Shown: positions 12,404 through 24,631 of the stretch, in pieces
How positions within the stretch are numbered: the first letter of the stretch is position 1
Layout: each line of letters begins with the position of its first letter
NCBI GenBank assembly: GCA_023935145.1
Contig: CM043697.1
Location: 59,023,501 to 59,087,500, forward strand
Reading direction: 5' to 3'
Source of the DNA: Bretschneidera sinensis
Lineage: Eukaryota; Streptophyta; Magnoliopsida; Brassicales; Akaniaceae
DNA: 64,000 nt
Notes under the pieces: generated by a model
What the model was told of the DNA's origin: nothing
The model's input: only the letters and a program-made list of their open reading frames with translations
Database searches by the model: none
Translations under genes and position numbers: made by a program

Positions 12404-12484
12404 TATGATAACTCAAGATGAGTTTGGATCCTGAGTTCTCTACACAATAGGTTCGGGTTTAAACGCTTAGACAAAGGTAGAGAT

Positions 12485-13349
12485 TGTTGGTGTTTGTCTA
12501 AGGTTTAAACAAGGAAAAAATTAGCATCAAGTGCACACCAATGTGCGCCATGGCCTGGCTCTTCCAAGGTGCGGTGCCCAGCAAGGAAGAAAACCTAGAG
12601 GAGGTGTGCGCCATGGCTCAACCTCCCCCAGGCTGAGGTGCCCAGAATAGATGTAACATAGTGAAGTTTCAACACACTCCAGGCCGCGGCATGCCCTGTT
12701 CTAGGCCGCAGCCTGAAGGCACACTGATGCTTTTTGATTCAGCCTTTTGTTAAGTGCATGAGGCATGTTCAAAACACATAAGATCACTTAGAATTGATTG
12801 AGGGCTAAGATTGATTGGTCCTCAAGATCTAAGGGTGGATATTGATCCTCAAGATGGGTCAAGAAGTTGGTGTACTATATAAAGGGTCACCTAGCTTCAA
12901 TCTCCATAAGTGTGATGAATAACTTGTGATTGAAAGTGAGATCAATTGTAAGAGTGCAAAGACACAAAACAAGAGAGACTCATTGTAAAGGCTGGTTGTT
13001 TAGAAAGAGAGAGTGGAATAGAAAGGGGATTCAAGGGCTTGTAAAGGGAGTTTTCTTGGGAAAATTCCTGGGTTAGTTCTTATCACTTTCTTTTACTTCT
13101 TCTTCTTTGGTTCTTCAAGAACTTAGTTTCTTGGAGTGGGTTGCTATATTTGTAAAGAACCATTGATTTAGTGCAGAGAGTTCAGAGGAACTCACGGGGA
13201 CGTAGGCTATTACCAAACCTCGATAACAATTGTTGTGTCCTTTTCTTTCTTTGATTTCTGTTTCTGTTTCTGATTCATCTTTACAAGTCATTCTAGACTT
13301 GGGTGTTTGGAAGATCACCACCTGGGCATCTCCAAGGTAATTTCCAACA
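12485..13349 (+). repeat. 3' LTR of copia A
   Basis: 865 bp, preceded by a purine-rich tract (AAAGGTAGAGA). Compared with the 5' LTR, several CpG sites are changed to TpG or CpA, for example CCGCGG to CCATGG and CCGCAG. Ends in CCAACA beside the TAGGC duplication. Confidence 0.95.
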
Positions 13350-13354
13350 TAGGC

Positions 13355-14770
13355 AATTGAAGATTCACAATAGAAATTTTCCTACTCATGACTTAGAGTT
13401 AGCTGCTATAATGTTTACTTTAAAGATTGGAGATCTCATCTGTATGGAGCCACTTATGAGATATTCATGGGTTATAAGAGTCTGACATACTTACCTGCCC
13501 AGAGAGAATTGAATTTGAGGCAAAGATGGTGGATGGAGTTGATTAGTAACCATTAATGTACAATTCACTATCATCTAGAAAATGAATGTGATAGCTGATG
13601 CACTGAGTAGAAAATCTACAAGAAGTTTAACTACTATAGGGAGTCTTGATGTGAAATTGATGATAGATTTAAAAGAGATAAGAATGAAGTTGAATATCAG
13701 TGATAGAAGATCACGGTTAACGAATATGGTTGGATAATCATCCATATTAAAATATTTTAGAGATGCAAGGTAGAGATGAAGAGATAGAAAAGATTAAGCA
13801 TTGAGTGTTTACTAGAAAGCATTTTGAGTTCAAAATTTGAAATAAGGGTATTTTGGTATTGGAACATGGAAATTGCGTTCCCAATAATGCGGAGTTGAGA
13901 AATGAGATAATGAGAGAGGCACATGATGATGTAAATTCGATGCAACCCAGTAACTATAAGATGTATAAAGGATTGAGATAGAATTTCTAGTGGTCAGGAT
14001 TGAATAAAGATGTAGTTGAAATTGTGAGGTTGTATGGAGTACTGTTAAGCATAGTGTCAAATAGAGATACTAGATTTACATCTTGGTTTTAGAGAGACTT
14101 TCAAGAAGCCACGAGTACACAGTTACAATTTAATATAATTTTTCATGCTCAAACAAAAAAGATTATTGGAGTACTAGAAGATATGTTAAGGACAAATGTG
14201 ATGAGTTCTTAGTAAGTTGGGATGCTTACATGCCATCAATTGAAGTTGCTTATAATAATCAATATCAAACTAGTATTGAGATGATACCGATTGAGACATT
14301 GTATGGTAGGAGGTGTAGAACTCCTATATGTTGGGAAGAAATGTGAGAGAGAAATATATTTGGTCCATCAACTATTGAGTTAATAACTAAGATGATCAAA
14401 TTGGTTAGAGGGAACCGTAAAGCAGCAAAGAGTAGACCGAATAGTTATGTTGATATTAAGAGAGGACCTCTTGAGTTTCAAGTAGGTGATTGGGTGTATT
14501 GAAAAATATCTCAATGAAAATGTGTATTGAGATTTAAACAGGAAAGGAAAGTTGAATCCAAGGTATGTGAGACCCTATTAGGTTGTTGATAAAGTTCGAG
14601 CTTATATTCAAGTATCAGTGAGAATTTTAGATAAAAAGAACAAATCTTGTGTAATAAAAATAATTTCATTAGTTTAAGCTGTGGCAGAATAAGGATGTTG
14701 AAGAAATTACATAAAAGTGTGAGACAATTATGAAGAAGTATTGCTCATAATTGTTTCTTGAGTTAGGTAA
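13355..14770 (+). pseudogene. Tekay-like RNase H and integrase remnant
   Basis: This is the continuation of the gypsy pol after the copia insertion. The end of RNase H (PTHDLELAAIMFTLKI) is at about 13380-13430. A decayed integrase zinc finger with MREAHDD lies near 13910-13930, and core pieces (LSIVSNRDTRFT, then ALYGRRCRTPICWEE in a mutated form) lie to about 14340. Multiple stops and deletions are present, and about one third of the core between the zinc finger and the second aspartate appears lost. The C-terminal tail (RGPLEFQVGDWVY) ends near 14500. Confidence 0.75.
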
Positions 14771-14810
14771 GAAAATTTCGGGGACGAAATTTTTGTAAGG
14801 TGGGTAGAAT
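14771..14810 (+). promoter_or_regulatory. Polypurine tract region of the Tekay-like element
   Basis: GAAAATTTCGGGGACGAAAT followed by GGTGGGTAGAAT lies directly before the TGTAATACCC LTR start. It is the plus-strand priming region typical of Tekay/Del elements. Confidence 0.8.
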
Positions 14811-15011
14811 TGTAATACCCGTATTCGTAAAGTAAGGGTAAAGATGTAATTTAATAAATATGACATGAAATTTTTTTAAAAATAATATGTTTATGCGAGG
14901 GAGTTAATATTGAGTAAAATAATTCTTTTGAAAAAAAAATCTGGACGCGTGGGGCTTAGATACAAAGAGAAAAAAAATTGAACTTCTAGGTCCAGCAAAA
15001 GGAAAGAAAAA

Positions 15012-15061
<50 letters not shown>

Positions 15062-16975
15062 TTTTTTTTTTTCTTTAAAAAAAAAATAATTTCGTGCAAC
15101 ACTTGGAAGTTCAGGTGTTGCAAGTTGAAGGAGTTTTGGCTTCATGTTAAGCAGCTGGAAAAGCAAAAAAAATGGTGGCAAAGCGGCAGCTGCCGCGAAA
15201 ATGTATATAAATTAAAATTGTTCATTTTTAAATTTCATTTTGGTTTTTTTTTCAATTACTCATTTTCTTTAAACACTTGGGAACTCAAAGATGGGTTGAA
15301 ATGACAAAATTTTGAAGGAGTTTACTGCAGAATTTCATAGAGAATCATGAGAAGTTATCAGAAAAATAGAAGGTAATAACGCAATTTTATTTTTGAATTT
15401 CTGACATTTATGAAGTTTCCCTGAATTCAAAGTGGAAATTTTCAAAGTGTGTGGTTTATAACGAATTGAAGAATATATTATAAATTTAATATAAATAAGA
15501 TGTCAGGTGTTAACGATCTACAACAGGGAGAAATTTCTGAAAGAAATAGGAAATGCAAGGAGGTGATCCACAGGTAGCTTTAAGAGCTACGTGGTGAGTT
15601 GGATTTACTTTAAGTAATCTAAATAAAAATGAAAAATCTAGAGATAATTTAAAATAAATTATTAGCTTATGTTTTGGTGATAGATAAAGATTTTGTTGAT
15701 AGATATGATATGAATATTGGACATGTAGAATAGTATTATGTGAAAAGAGATATTTTTGGAATAATGAGTTGATTTAATAATAAAAGCAATAAGCGAAATT
15801 CTTGATGAGCTATGGTTGATGTTTTGATACGAATTTTGAGGAGATGAATTTTAGTGGATCTTAACCAATTTTAATGGATGATTTGATGTGATTTGGGATG
15901 AGAGGAATTTAGTGAATTTTTTGTTATATAAATTTGAGAATAATCGGGATAGCCAATTTAAGTGTTTTGAATTTATGATGTTTTTAGATTACTGTTAATA
16001 TGCATATTTCATATTATTGTTCATATACATATGCATTAAATAAGATAACCGAAAGAACTGGGAAGGGGCCGTTCTAATGGAATAACTGTGACAGCTGGTA
16101 TATGCTGGAAATAAAATAGACACCGTGACAGCTGGTATATGCTAGAAATAAATTCTGTGAAGACGAGATAAGCTGTAAAGAACTGGGAAGGGGCCAGTCT
16201 AAGATAATAATAACTTGTCGACAGGTGGAAAGACGTTCCCATCATAATCATTCATGCATGGCATCTGATTTAATTATTGCTTGCATCATTGAAATGTTGA
16301 TGGGTGGTGTGTTATTATGAAATTGTTTATAGATGAATTGGTCTCACAGAGAGAGACAGTTATGGTGAGAAAGAAACAAAAAATGATAAGAACCATCTAA
16401 ATGGTGGACTCTATAATGTGAATCTCATTACGAGGTAATTATGAGATAAGTGATGGTCTTAAGGTGAACCAATGAATGAGAAGAAGAGATTGATAGAGAA
16501 TGAATCTTATGACATGTGTAGTGATAGTAGAAAGTTATCATCAAGTTATGTGAAATATAAATGATTAAATATAAAAAGGGCTATTATGCAAACTGAATAC
16601 TTTTAATAAATTTAATTCTCTGAGCTTGTGAAGCTTACCCCTCATTGTACAATGATTTCAGGTGGCAGACAGGACAAATAGTTTGGTGAGTTGAGGTTCA
16701 GAAAAAATCATTTTCTGTAAGTTACATATGTGTCAACATCCTTAGACTAATGAGAAAAGAAAATAAAAATTTATTTGTAAATATTCATGCATTTTACATT
16801 GTATCTAATGTTTATATATCAGATTGATGCATCTCTCCTGTCGAGGGTTGAGGATTGATGTAAAATTTTATATTGGTGTTATTTATTTTTATTGTTGCAT
16901 ATATGTGTCGTGCTAGGATTTTCAAAATGTGATGACACCATCTCAAGGGTGGCCAACCCAGGATGGGTCGTTACA
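14811..16975 (+). repeat. 3' LTR of the Tekay-like element
   Basis: 2165 bp from TGTAATACCC to GTCGTTACA. The second half is repeated at 4084-5031. It carries a (TA)n tract at 15014-15057 and a poly-T tract near 15061. The right edge meets Tat integrase sequence; the expected target duplicate of GAGCA on the left lies outside the window. Confidence 0.92.
15014..15057. repeat. (TA)n microsatellite
   Basis: About 22 uninterrupted TA units inside the gypsy LTR; likely length-variable. Confidence 0.95.
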
Positions 16976-17251
16976 GAGCATCTTTGACCAATAATAATTG
17001 TGGAAGAGTATCTTGAAGGCCAAAACTTGGTCTTCAAGGTGATTTTCACATATACCCTCGTGAACTTCTCGGAAGGCGTAATCTACATCGGAAGTCCCAA
17101 AGTATTTTAGATAAGGAGTGGTGAAACCCTTTTTGTACAACTGTCCTTCGATAGTACTGTACTGCGAAACACGAGAGATGAGCTTCTTGGCTTCATTATT
17201 CTTGTTGGGAAGTGTACCATCTCTCAAGTACTGGAGAATTGGATCCATCAA
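16976..17251 (-). pseudogene. Tat-type integrase N-terminus, cut by insertion
   Basis: The minus strand shows the zinc-finger part of integrase (REVHEGICENH, then FHNYYWSKML), after a linker with MMDPILQYLRDGTLP. Reading leaves integrase at 16975 and enters the foreign LTR. The catalytic core is therefore absent from the window. Confidence 0.85.
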
Positions 17252-17278
17252 GGATTACTTTTCTGCCACGGGCATAAC

Positions 17279-17740
17279 CTAGACCTCATCAATATTGGGT
17301 GCATCGAGGGTCTTAAGATAGACCACTTGGGTGAGGTTAGACTGTCTAGAGAATGCGAGTCGTGCTAAAGCATCTGCCTTCAAATTTTGTGCTCGAGGTA
17401 CTTGAACTATTTGGAACTTTTTGAAGCTTGCGGTAAGTTCTTGGGCTTTTACGAGATACCTAATGATTTTTGCGCTTCGAACCTCATATTCATTGGTTAT
17501 TTGATTAACCACCAGGTACGAATCATTGTGTACTTCTAAGGCTTCGGCAGCCAATGTCTTTGCTAGCTTCATCTCTATAAACAATGCCTAATACTTGGCC
17601 TCGTTGTTTGAGGCTTTAAACCCGAACCTTAAGGCATACTCCAAAGTAAACCCTTCAGGATTATTGAGGATAAAGCCAGCTTCGCTGCCGATGTGACTGG
17701 AGGATCCATTAACATACAGTATCCAACTTGAGATCTACTC
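17279..17740 (-). pseudogene. Tat-type second (archaeal-like) RNase H
   Basis: Motifs visible on the minus strand are EYALRFGFKASNNEAKY (about 17640-17590), then, after one stop, an open stretch 17584-17279 with YLVVNQITNEYEV and the tail AQNLKADALARLAF. This extra RNase H replaces or supplements the ancestral one in Tat-lineage elements. One stop (near 17587) interrupts it. Confidence 0.8.
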
Positions 17741-18912
17741 ACCATCCTCGGACTCTTCCCTCTCGATGGGTATTTCGGAGAACGTGGCTTCCACAATAAA
17801 TTGAGCTAATGTTTGGGCCTTGATTGTTGTCCGAGGTTTGTACTGAATGTCAAACTCTTCGAGCTCTATGGACTACTTTACTAGTGCTCTATAGAGATCT
17901 GGTTTGTGGAGTACTTTTCTTAAGGGCTAATCGGTTAGCAGGTTGATAGTGTGGGCCTGAAAGTATGGTCGAAGCTTCCGATCTTGACCAAGAGAGTGTA
18001 TGCCATTTTTTTTATGGGAAGATACCTTGTTTCAATGTTATGGAGAACTCGGCTGACGTAGTAGATGGGTTTTTGGATCTCACTTTCCTCTCAAATCAGG
18101 ACTAAGGCCATTAAGTCCTAGCCCGCTGATATACAGAGAAATAGCTCTTCCCCGGTAATGGGCTTAGTCAGTAATGGGGACAAGCTCAAATATTCCTTTA
18201 ATTCCTCGAAGACTTTCTAGCAGTCTTCTGTCCATATGAAATCTTTGGATTTTATGATAAACTTAAAGAATAGTAGGCAATTCTCAACGAATTTGGACAT
18301 GAATCGGCCGAGCGCAGCTATGCATCCAATTAACCTTTGTACCTCTTTGATGTTCCGAGGAGAATTCATGTCTAAGATTTCCTTGATCTTCTCAAGATTT
18401 ACTTTTATCCCTTGTTGTGTGACCATAAAGCCTAAGAATTTCCCATAAGTAACTCTAAAGGCACACTTCCTTTGGTTCAACCTAATTTGGTGATGTCGGA
18501 GTATACCAAATGCTTCTTCCAGATCGGACTCATGGTCCTCAGCCCTGGTACTCTTGAAGAGTATATCATCCACGTATACTTCCACATTCTTTCCAATTTG
18601 TTTCTTGAAAATCTTATTGACCAGCCTTTGATAGATCGCCCTTGCATTTTTCAATCCAAAGGGTATTACCTTGTAGCAGTATAAGCCTTGATCGGTAACA
18701 AAGTTAATCTTAGGTTGATCCAGCTCATGCAAAAGGATCTGGTTATTACTTGAATACGCGTCCATGAACCTGAATAGTTCATGTCCGGAAGTAGCGTCGA
18801 CCAACTGGTCTATTCGAGGCAGAAGAAAGTTGTCCTTTGGACAAGCTTTATTCAGATCCATTAAATCGATACATTTTCTCCATTTACCATTGGCTTTCTT
18901 TACCATCACCAT
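17741..18912 (-). pseudogene. Tat-type reverse transcriptase and first RNase H
   Basis: The RT reads openly from 18912 to 18217 on the minus strand: WRKCIDLMDLNKACPKD, then IPFGLKNARAIYQRL, and the intact catalytic YVDD at 18576-18565, followed by the connection LIGCIAALGRFMSKF. RNase H continues to about 17741 with several stops. An uninterrupted 231-codon RT core makes this the best-preserved part of the element. Confidence 0.88.
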
Positions 18913-20118
18913 ATTGGCGACCTATTATAGGTAGTTAGCTTCCTCAATAAAATCGGCCGCAAGAAGGTTGTTTACCTATTCTTTTATGGTGTTTTTTCGT
19001 TCTGGGCCGAAGGACCTCTTCTTCTTAATGATAGGCTTGTGGCCCAGATCCATGTTCAGTCGGTGGACGATGACTTAGGGATCAATCCGAAGCATGTCGG
19101 AGGCTGACCACGCAAACATATCTTGGTTCGTTTGAAGGAAAGAGATCAGTATCTCCTTAAGACCTTCAAGGGGTTAGACCCGACTTGGACAGTTCTTGAG
19201 TCCCTCTCATTTAAGGGGATGATAATGAGTTCTTCAACAGCTGTCCTCGAGGGGTTTTGAGCTCGTCTCGTAGATCTTTGATTTTCAAAAGTAGGGTATC
19301 GGCCTTTTTCTGCACTTTAATGGAGTTTAAATAATAAAACTGAGAGGTTTGCTAGTTCTCTTTGACTTCCCTCATGCCCTGTTGAGTGGGGAATTTCATC
19401 TTCAGGTGATAAGTGAAGACTACCGCCCTCATTTCATTAAACGTCGGCTTTCCAAGGATCACATTAAATGACGATGGATGTTTGACCACCAAAAACATGG
19501 TCATAACAGTAGTGAGTTACGGATCTATTGTTATAGTGACTGGAAGGACGATGCTACCTTTGACAAAGACTAACATTCCCGAGAAGCCATATAGTGGAGA
19601 AGATATCGGTTTGAGCCGGTCATCTTTCAAGTTCATCTTCTTGAAGACGTAGTAATAAAGGATATTTGTCGATCTTCTGTTTTCCACCAAGATTCGCTCA
19701 ACATTGTAATTGACGATAAGGAGCGTGATGACTATTGCATCATCATGGGGGTGTGCAACCCCTCTAGATCATCATCCATAAAGGATATTATCTAGTCTGT
19801 CTTGACCCACTTATGGGGTCCACTCATAGACACCACTGACCGGGCGTAGGCCTTTTTTGTGTGGGATGAATGCCCCCTACTCCTGGTCCCCCAAAGATCG
19901 TTTTGATGGTGCTTGTAGTTGTGGTTGTGTGACCTTGGCCACTCGGGGGATGTATATCACTCCAGCCTTGTTAGTAGGACTTGGCTTGGGACTGCGCTTA
20001 GGACTTTAGTGATGGCTCTGATCATACCTTGATTGTCCTGCAGTCTACCTATAAGGGCGTCGGAGTCGATTCTCATTGTCTCTGAATTGACGGAGCCAGT
20101 GTATTCCTTTAACTGCCC
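18913..20118 (-). pseudogene. Tat-type protease and linker region
   Basis: The minus strand contains the protease end (FNVILGKPTFNEMRAVVF, near 19465-19415), followed by KMKFPTQQGMREVKEN. Before it lies a linker near 19800-19700 and after it a stretch with many stops. The active-site triplet was not found with confidence, so only the flap and C-terminal part are supported. Confidence 0.65.
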
Positions 20119-21594
20119 TCATTGAATGAGAGATTCAATTTGGATTTTGAGAGTGTGGCATTTCTCGGTGTCATGTCCGTAATCCCTATGGAAATGACAC
20201 CACCTATTTCGATTCCCACTCTCATTTGGGTGAAGTGGTTTTGGGGGCCAACAGAGAAGATCTCGGTCCTGAATGTTCATAAGTGTGTTCATCCTGGAAG
20301 CATTAAGTGGGGTCAAACTTTTGAGGAGTGGGGCAGCTTTTACTTTATTCTCTTTATAGGGTTATTTCGCTAAATTGTCCTTCGACTAATTGGTGTCTCT
20401 CTTCCTTTTCTCCGTTCCCCATTCTCTTTCCCTTCTAAAAGTTTGATCATCCTCAGCGATTATAAACTCTTTAGCTCGAGCAAGGATCTCATTTATATCC
20501 TTGGGAGGTCGTCTGGTGAGTTTAAAGCTGAAAAATCCAGACCTAAGTCTGTTTTTGAATGCCATGACCTGCATTATTGGATCGAGGTTTGGAATCTTCT
20601 AGGCGACGACATTTAACCGTGAATTATATTCTCGGAGCTTCTCTCCCTTGTGTTGGATAACACTGAAGAGACTTTTCAAAGTTTTTCTGGGTCCTTTACT
20701 ACTAAGAAAGTGCACTGTGAAAGCACAACTGAGTTCTTGAAAATAGTTTATGCTCATTGGCTTCAGGTGTGAGTACCAGGTGCTTGCAGCCTTCTCGAGC
20801 CTCAGAGGAAAGGCTATGTACATGACAGCATGAAGGTGATAGTGTAACATCATGGTGGTCATGTAAAGTTAGAGATGATCCAGGGGCTCTGTGGAGCCAT
20901 CATAAGCCTTTATAATACGCATTTGGAAATTCCGAGGGAGAGGAGCATTGAGGATATCCTGCGTGAAAGGAGGAACTTGGGAACTGAGTTCATCTATTAC
21001 ATTGGTGCTCCTTCCTTTGAAAGCTTCCATTATCCTTTTGTCTATCTCTTCTAGTCTTTTATACACATCAGTGTGGTTCCTGAAGGTGCAAAAGTCTCGG
21101 GATCTCGTCCAGGCATGAGGAGAAGACCTAGTAGTTAAGCGGCTATGGGTTGGTCCATTGGGATCAGGGTGCCTTGTTTGCTGAGGATTTTGCTGAGGCG
21201 GAGGTAGAGGCGAGGGAGGGCAAGCTTGCCCCCTAATTTTGGCGGCCAAACTTGCAACAAGTTGTCGAAGCTCTCAAAACTGTTCTTGGGTTACCAGTGC
21301 AGTTAGGTTAGTCGCAAAAGGTGCCTTTAGGTCCCCTTGAACATCAAAGTTTACTAGGTCGAGCTATAGAGGATCTACCAGGTCAAGGTGAGAAGGGTCC
21401 ACTAGGTCAAGTGGAGGAGGGTCTACCGGGTCAAGCCTGGTTCATCCATCAAATGGTTCACTCTTAGTTTGGCCAAAGGTAGCATACTCGGAGATAGCAG
21501 GGAGCCGTGGGATAGGTTGTTGACTGCAAGTGTATACTCGTGTGGGTGTTAAACTGGTTCCAATGGGGTTCTTGGCGGAGTTCTTAGGTGGCAT
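20119..21594 (-). pseudogene. Tat-type gag remnant
   Basis: A candidate start ATG is at 21594-21592 (MPPKNSAKNP). A stretch of short LDLVDP-type repeats (about 21450-21350) follows. The capsid-like core runs over 21249-20599 (FQMRIIKAYDGSTEPLDHL, then AASTWYSHLKP). A CCHC-like knuckle (CHFHRDYGHDTEKC) is at about 20190-20150. Stops at several points break it into four open stretches. The layout matches Tat/Retand gag. Confidence 0.82.
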
Positions 21595-21640
21595 TGTAAT
21601 AGGTGAGTTCTTTGTCCTTTAAAAATAAAAAAAGGCCCTC

Positions 21641-21653
21641 TTTTTAGCGCCAA
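21641..21653 (-). promoter_or_regulatory. Primer-binding site of the Tat-type element
   Basis: The minus strand reads TTGGCGCTAAAAA a few bases after the LTR end. Only the first half resembles the TGGCGCC type common in the Tat lineage, so the assignment is tentative. Confidence 0.5.
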
Positions 21654-21658
21654 TCAAT

Positions 21659-22172
21659 TGATGCCGAAAATCTGTCACCAAACGGTCGGGGAGCAGAACC
21701 TGCACACACGAAACGAGGCGAAAGTCTAAAGGTCACAGGAGGATCGGAGGGGTGTACCTCCGAGGGTACTCTTCAATGCCTAATATAGAATATAGCTTTT
21801 TGAAAGTAGAAAGAACTGGATGAAGTAAAGAGCTTTAGGTGAGAATTGACTGTACCTTTTGATGTTAAGAACCCCTTTATATAGTGTTTTTGGAGCAGAG
21901 TCTGATTAGGAGAGTGATTGATCACTAAGTGTTGTGAGAGGAATAGTATTTCTATCGATGAGTTTAAAGTTATCTATACGCTGAATGATGATCTATTCGT
22001 AAGCTGGAGTGGCGTAATAGAATCAGGACATCGGTGTGAAATTATCGTTATGCCTTTTGCCAAGTGTGGTGATTTGATTGGTTGATTTGTTGGAGTCGTA
22101 AAATTACTCTTTTATCTTTGGAGGTGGCCACATGTCATTATGTTATTGGAGAGGGAATTTTCCCCTATATCA
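21659..22172 (-). repeat. 5' LTR of the Tat-type element
   Basis: 514 bp. On the minus strand it begins TGATATAGGGG and ends CGGCATCA. A TATA box (TATATAAAG, 21883-21875) lies mid-LTR. The partner LTR is outside the window, so both borders rest on the TG/CA ends, the primer site and the start of LINE sequence at 22173. Confidence 0.7.
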
Positions 22173-22189
22173 AGTAGCAATCAGTTTTG

Positions 22190-24600
22190 GGAGGATTTAA
22201 ATGCTTTAGCATCCTATAGAAGTAATTGTGGCTAGTTTCTGGTATTTTAAAGACTTTTGTACTATGGATGAAAGCCAAATCCCGTTTAACAAATGTATTC
22301 GATTTATGAAAAGAATTAATCATTTTAGCCTTGCGGATCTCGATTACCTTGGTCCTCAATTCACCTTGACGAACTATGAGCACGGTGGGGAAGAGAATAA
22401 AGAAAAGCTGGATCGAGGTTTTGCAATTGCTGATTGGAAACTTTTATATCTTGAAGTTGTGGTTAAGGTTCTGCCTCAAACACATTCGGATCATAATCCT
22501 ATTTGTATTTTTACGGATTCCCAAGTTTTATTTGTTGTTGCAAAACGCCCTTTCAGATGTGAGGCCATGTGGCTATCTCACCATGAGTTCCTAAACTTCT
22601 TCAGGCAAGCTTGGTTGGCGTTTCAGGATTCAATTTGTAATGCAACAGAAGATTTTGCAGATTTAGTTAAAGACTAAAACAAGTCAGTCTTTGGTAATCT
22701 ATTATGGAAAAAGAAAAGGTTGATGACAAGGTTAGAAGGATTGCAACGGAGTTTGAGACACTCGAACTACTTGGTTAATATGGAAAAGTAGTTGATAGCT
22801 TAGTATAACGGTATTCTTCGACAAAAGGAGGCCTTTTGGTTTCAGAAATCGAGTTACTATGTTTGAGATGGCTCCTCAAACTATTCACCCCTCGTCAGTC
22901 AAGCTTTATTCCGAGCGGGGGAACTGATAACACTTTCTTGACTCAAGAGGCTGCTCACACCATGCGAAGTAAAAAGGGCAGATTCGGTTCATGGCTCTCA
23001 AAATAGATCTCGAGAAGGCTTTTTATAGAATCCGTTGCGATTTTCTTAGCCATGACTTATTGGATTTTAATTTGCCTTGGCATCGGCTCGATCTCATCAT
23101 GTTTTGTGTGTCCAGGGCTTCCTTTTCAGTTTTGTGGAATGTAGAGAATTTACCACCTTTCAAATCAGGGAGGGGTTTGATGTCAGGATCCATTGTCCCG
23201 TATCTGCTTGTTTTATGTGTTGAAAGTTAAAGTTGTCTCATCTAGGGCGAGAAAAGTGACCAGATAAAAGTTAGAAACTGATTCGTGTCGCATGAGGTAG
23301 AATTTCCTTGTCTCATCTCTTTTTTTTTTTTTTTTTTTTGATCAACAAGGTCATGTGATTATGGATGTGTTGGAGGATTTCAGTGAGACCTCAGGCAACT
23401 GATCAACTATTCTAAATCAAAGCATTACGCCTTTCCTAATCTGAACAGTCGGTAAGCTCTTGCTATTAGTTGCCACTGTAAGATGGCTCTGACAAGTGAC
23501 CTTTGGCGCTATATAGGCGTTCCGATCATAGTGCATGCTTGGGTTACTAAGAGCACTTTGCTCTAGTTATTATAAGGATTCAGGACCAGCTTACAGGTTG
23601 GAAGGATAAAACTTTGTCGTTAGCTGGAAGAGTTACTTTGGTTCAAACCTTCAATCAGTTATGTCGAGTCTGTGGTTTAATCGATGCAAACGAATTTTCT
23701 TCCATGCTCATGTGACTTGATTGATAAGCTTAATCCGGATTTTATTTGGGGTGATTCTCCTGAGCACTGGCATGTCCACCTAGTGAATTAGAAAACTGTT
23801 TGTAAACCCAAAAAAGTTTGGCAGCAAGAGCGCACAATGAAGCTCTCCTTGCCAAGCTGGGTTGGTGTCCTGTTACTGATCAGTCTTATGGGATAAAGCT
23901 TTGTCTCAGAAGTATTTGAGGGGTGAGAGTGTGTTTTCGGTAAGGCCTTCAGTGACGGCTTCATATACTTGTAAGAGTATTTTGAAAGCTATCCCCTACC
24001 TTGAGAAGGGTTTAGTTTGTAGGGTGGCTGATGGCCAACAGGTAACTCTTGGTTCGATAAGAAGGTCAAGAATTAAGCCATTGTCAGCTTGCTTCATGAG
24101 CCAATAGACCAAAGTGAGCTCCATTTTTTGGTTAGTATAATTGGTGGGCTGAATAGAGAGTGGGATTTCTCGGCAGTCCAAATAGTGATCCCTATGGATG
24201 TGCAGCAGCGTATTGCTGCCATCCCTGTTCCGCTGGTGGAGAGCATGGCTGATAAGCTGGTTTTGAAGGGAACAGTTGATGGTCATTTCTCAGTTTCTTC
24301 CGTCTACTCTCTTCTTGTTCAAAATGAGATTTTTTTTTTCCACTTGGCCACAGCCCTGGGATTTAATTTGGAGGTCTAACCGTCTAAGTGTCCTAAAAAA
24401 TTAAGTTCCTCGTACGGCTTGTGGCACATAATCGTCTACATTCCAATTTGCTCTCTGTTACAAGAAGCATGACAGATTCACCTGTTTGTATGCGTTGCAA
24501 TCTGTTTAACCTAGCCTCTGTTACATGTCTTAATGCTGTTGTCTTCCTTGCACTGTTTGATGCTTATCGTTTGCTAGGAATAATGAAGTTATAGGCCAGA
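22190..24600 (+). pseudogene. LINE ORF2 remnant: endonuclease, RT, zf-RVT
   Basis: The endonuclease end is recognisable in the open stretch 22228-22677 (GPQFTLTNYE, LDRGFAIADWKLL, THSDHNPI with the conserved SDH). RT follows at 22991-23230 (MALKIDLEKAFYRI, where relatives have AYDR). The distal RT contains GWKDKTLSLAGRVTLVQ near 23600. The region 24089-24379 carries DGHFSVSSVYSLL, and NRLSVLKKIKFLV with CMRCNLF marks the zinc-finger region near 24380-24510. The YxDD box was not found; that stretch (23230-23460) is scrambled. Confidence 0.8.
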
Positions 24601-24631
24601 AAAGTAGCAATGCACCTTCTGTTCACATGTA

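Larger units (their letters stand above)
7454..13349 (+). mobile_element. Ty1/copia retrotransposon A, nested in the Tekay-like element
   Basis: Both LTRs are complete (7454-8310 and 12485-13349), start TGTTGGTGTTTGTC and end in CA. The flanking 5-bp target duplication TAGGC is exact (7449-7453 and 13350-13354). Internal order is gag, protease, integrase, RT, RNase H, which defines Ty1/copia. Insertion split the host RNase H between the coding blocks for VAYYSR and QLKIHN. Several stops and at least one gag deletion make it non-autonomous. LTR divergence of several per cent by eye indicates a moderately old insertion. Confidence 0.95.
4084..16975 (+). mobile_element. Tekay/Del-like Ty3/gypsy retrotransposon, decayed and nested
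   Basis: The element runs from a 5'-truncated LTR (4084-5031), through a tRNA-iMet-type primer site and heavily mutated gag, protease and RT/RNase H, to integrase, polypurine tract and a full 3' LTR (14811-16975). It is split at 7454-13349 by a copia element with a TAGGC target duplication. Its left LTR is cut by the Athila element, and it sits inside the integrase of a minus-strand Tat element. The LTR begins TGTAATACCC and the polypurine tract contains TTTCGGGGACGAAATTT, both typical of Tekay/Del chromoviruses as I know them. Many stops show it is inactive. Confidence 0.85.
16976..22172 (-). mobile_element. Tat-type Ty3/gypsy retrotransposon, 5' part, reverse orientation
   Basis: Read on the minus strand from right to left: 5' LTR (22172-21659), primer site, gag, protease, RT, RNase H, a second (archaeal-type) RNase H, and integrase, which breaks off at 16976 where the Tekay-like LTR begins. 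The second RNase H is the hallmark of the Tat/Retand/Ogre lineage. The rest of the element would lie left of the Tekay insertion, outside this window. Its right edge cuts into a LINE, so the Tat element inserted into that LINE. Confidence 0.85.
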
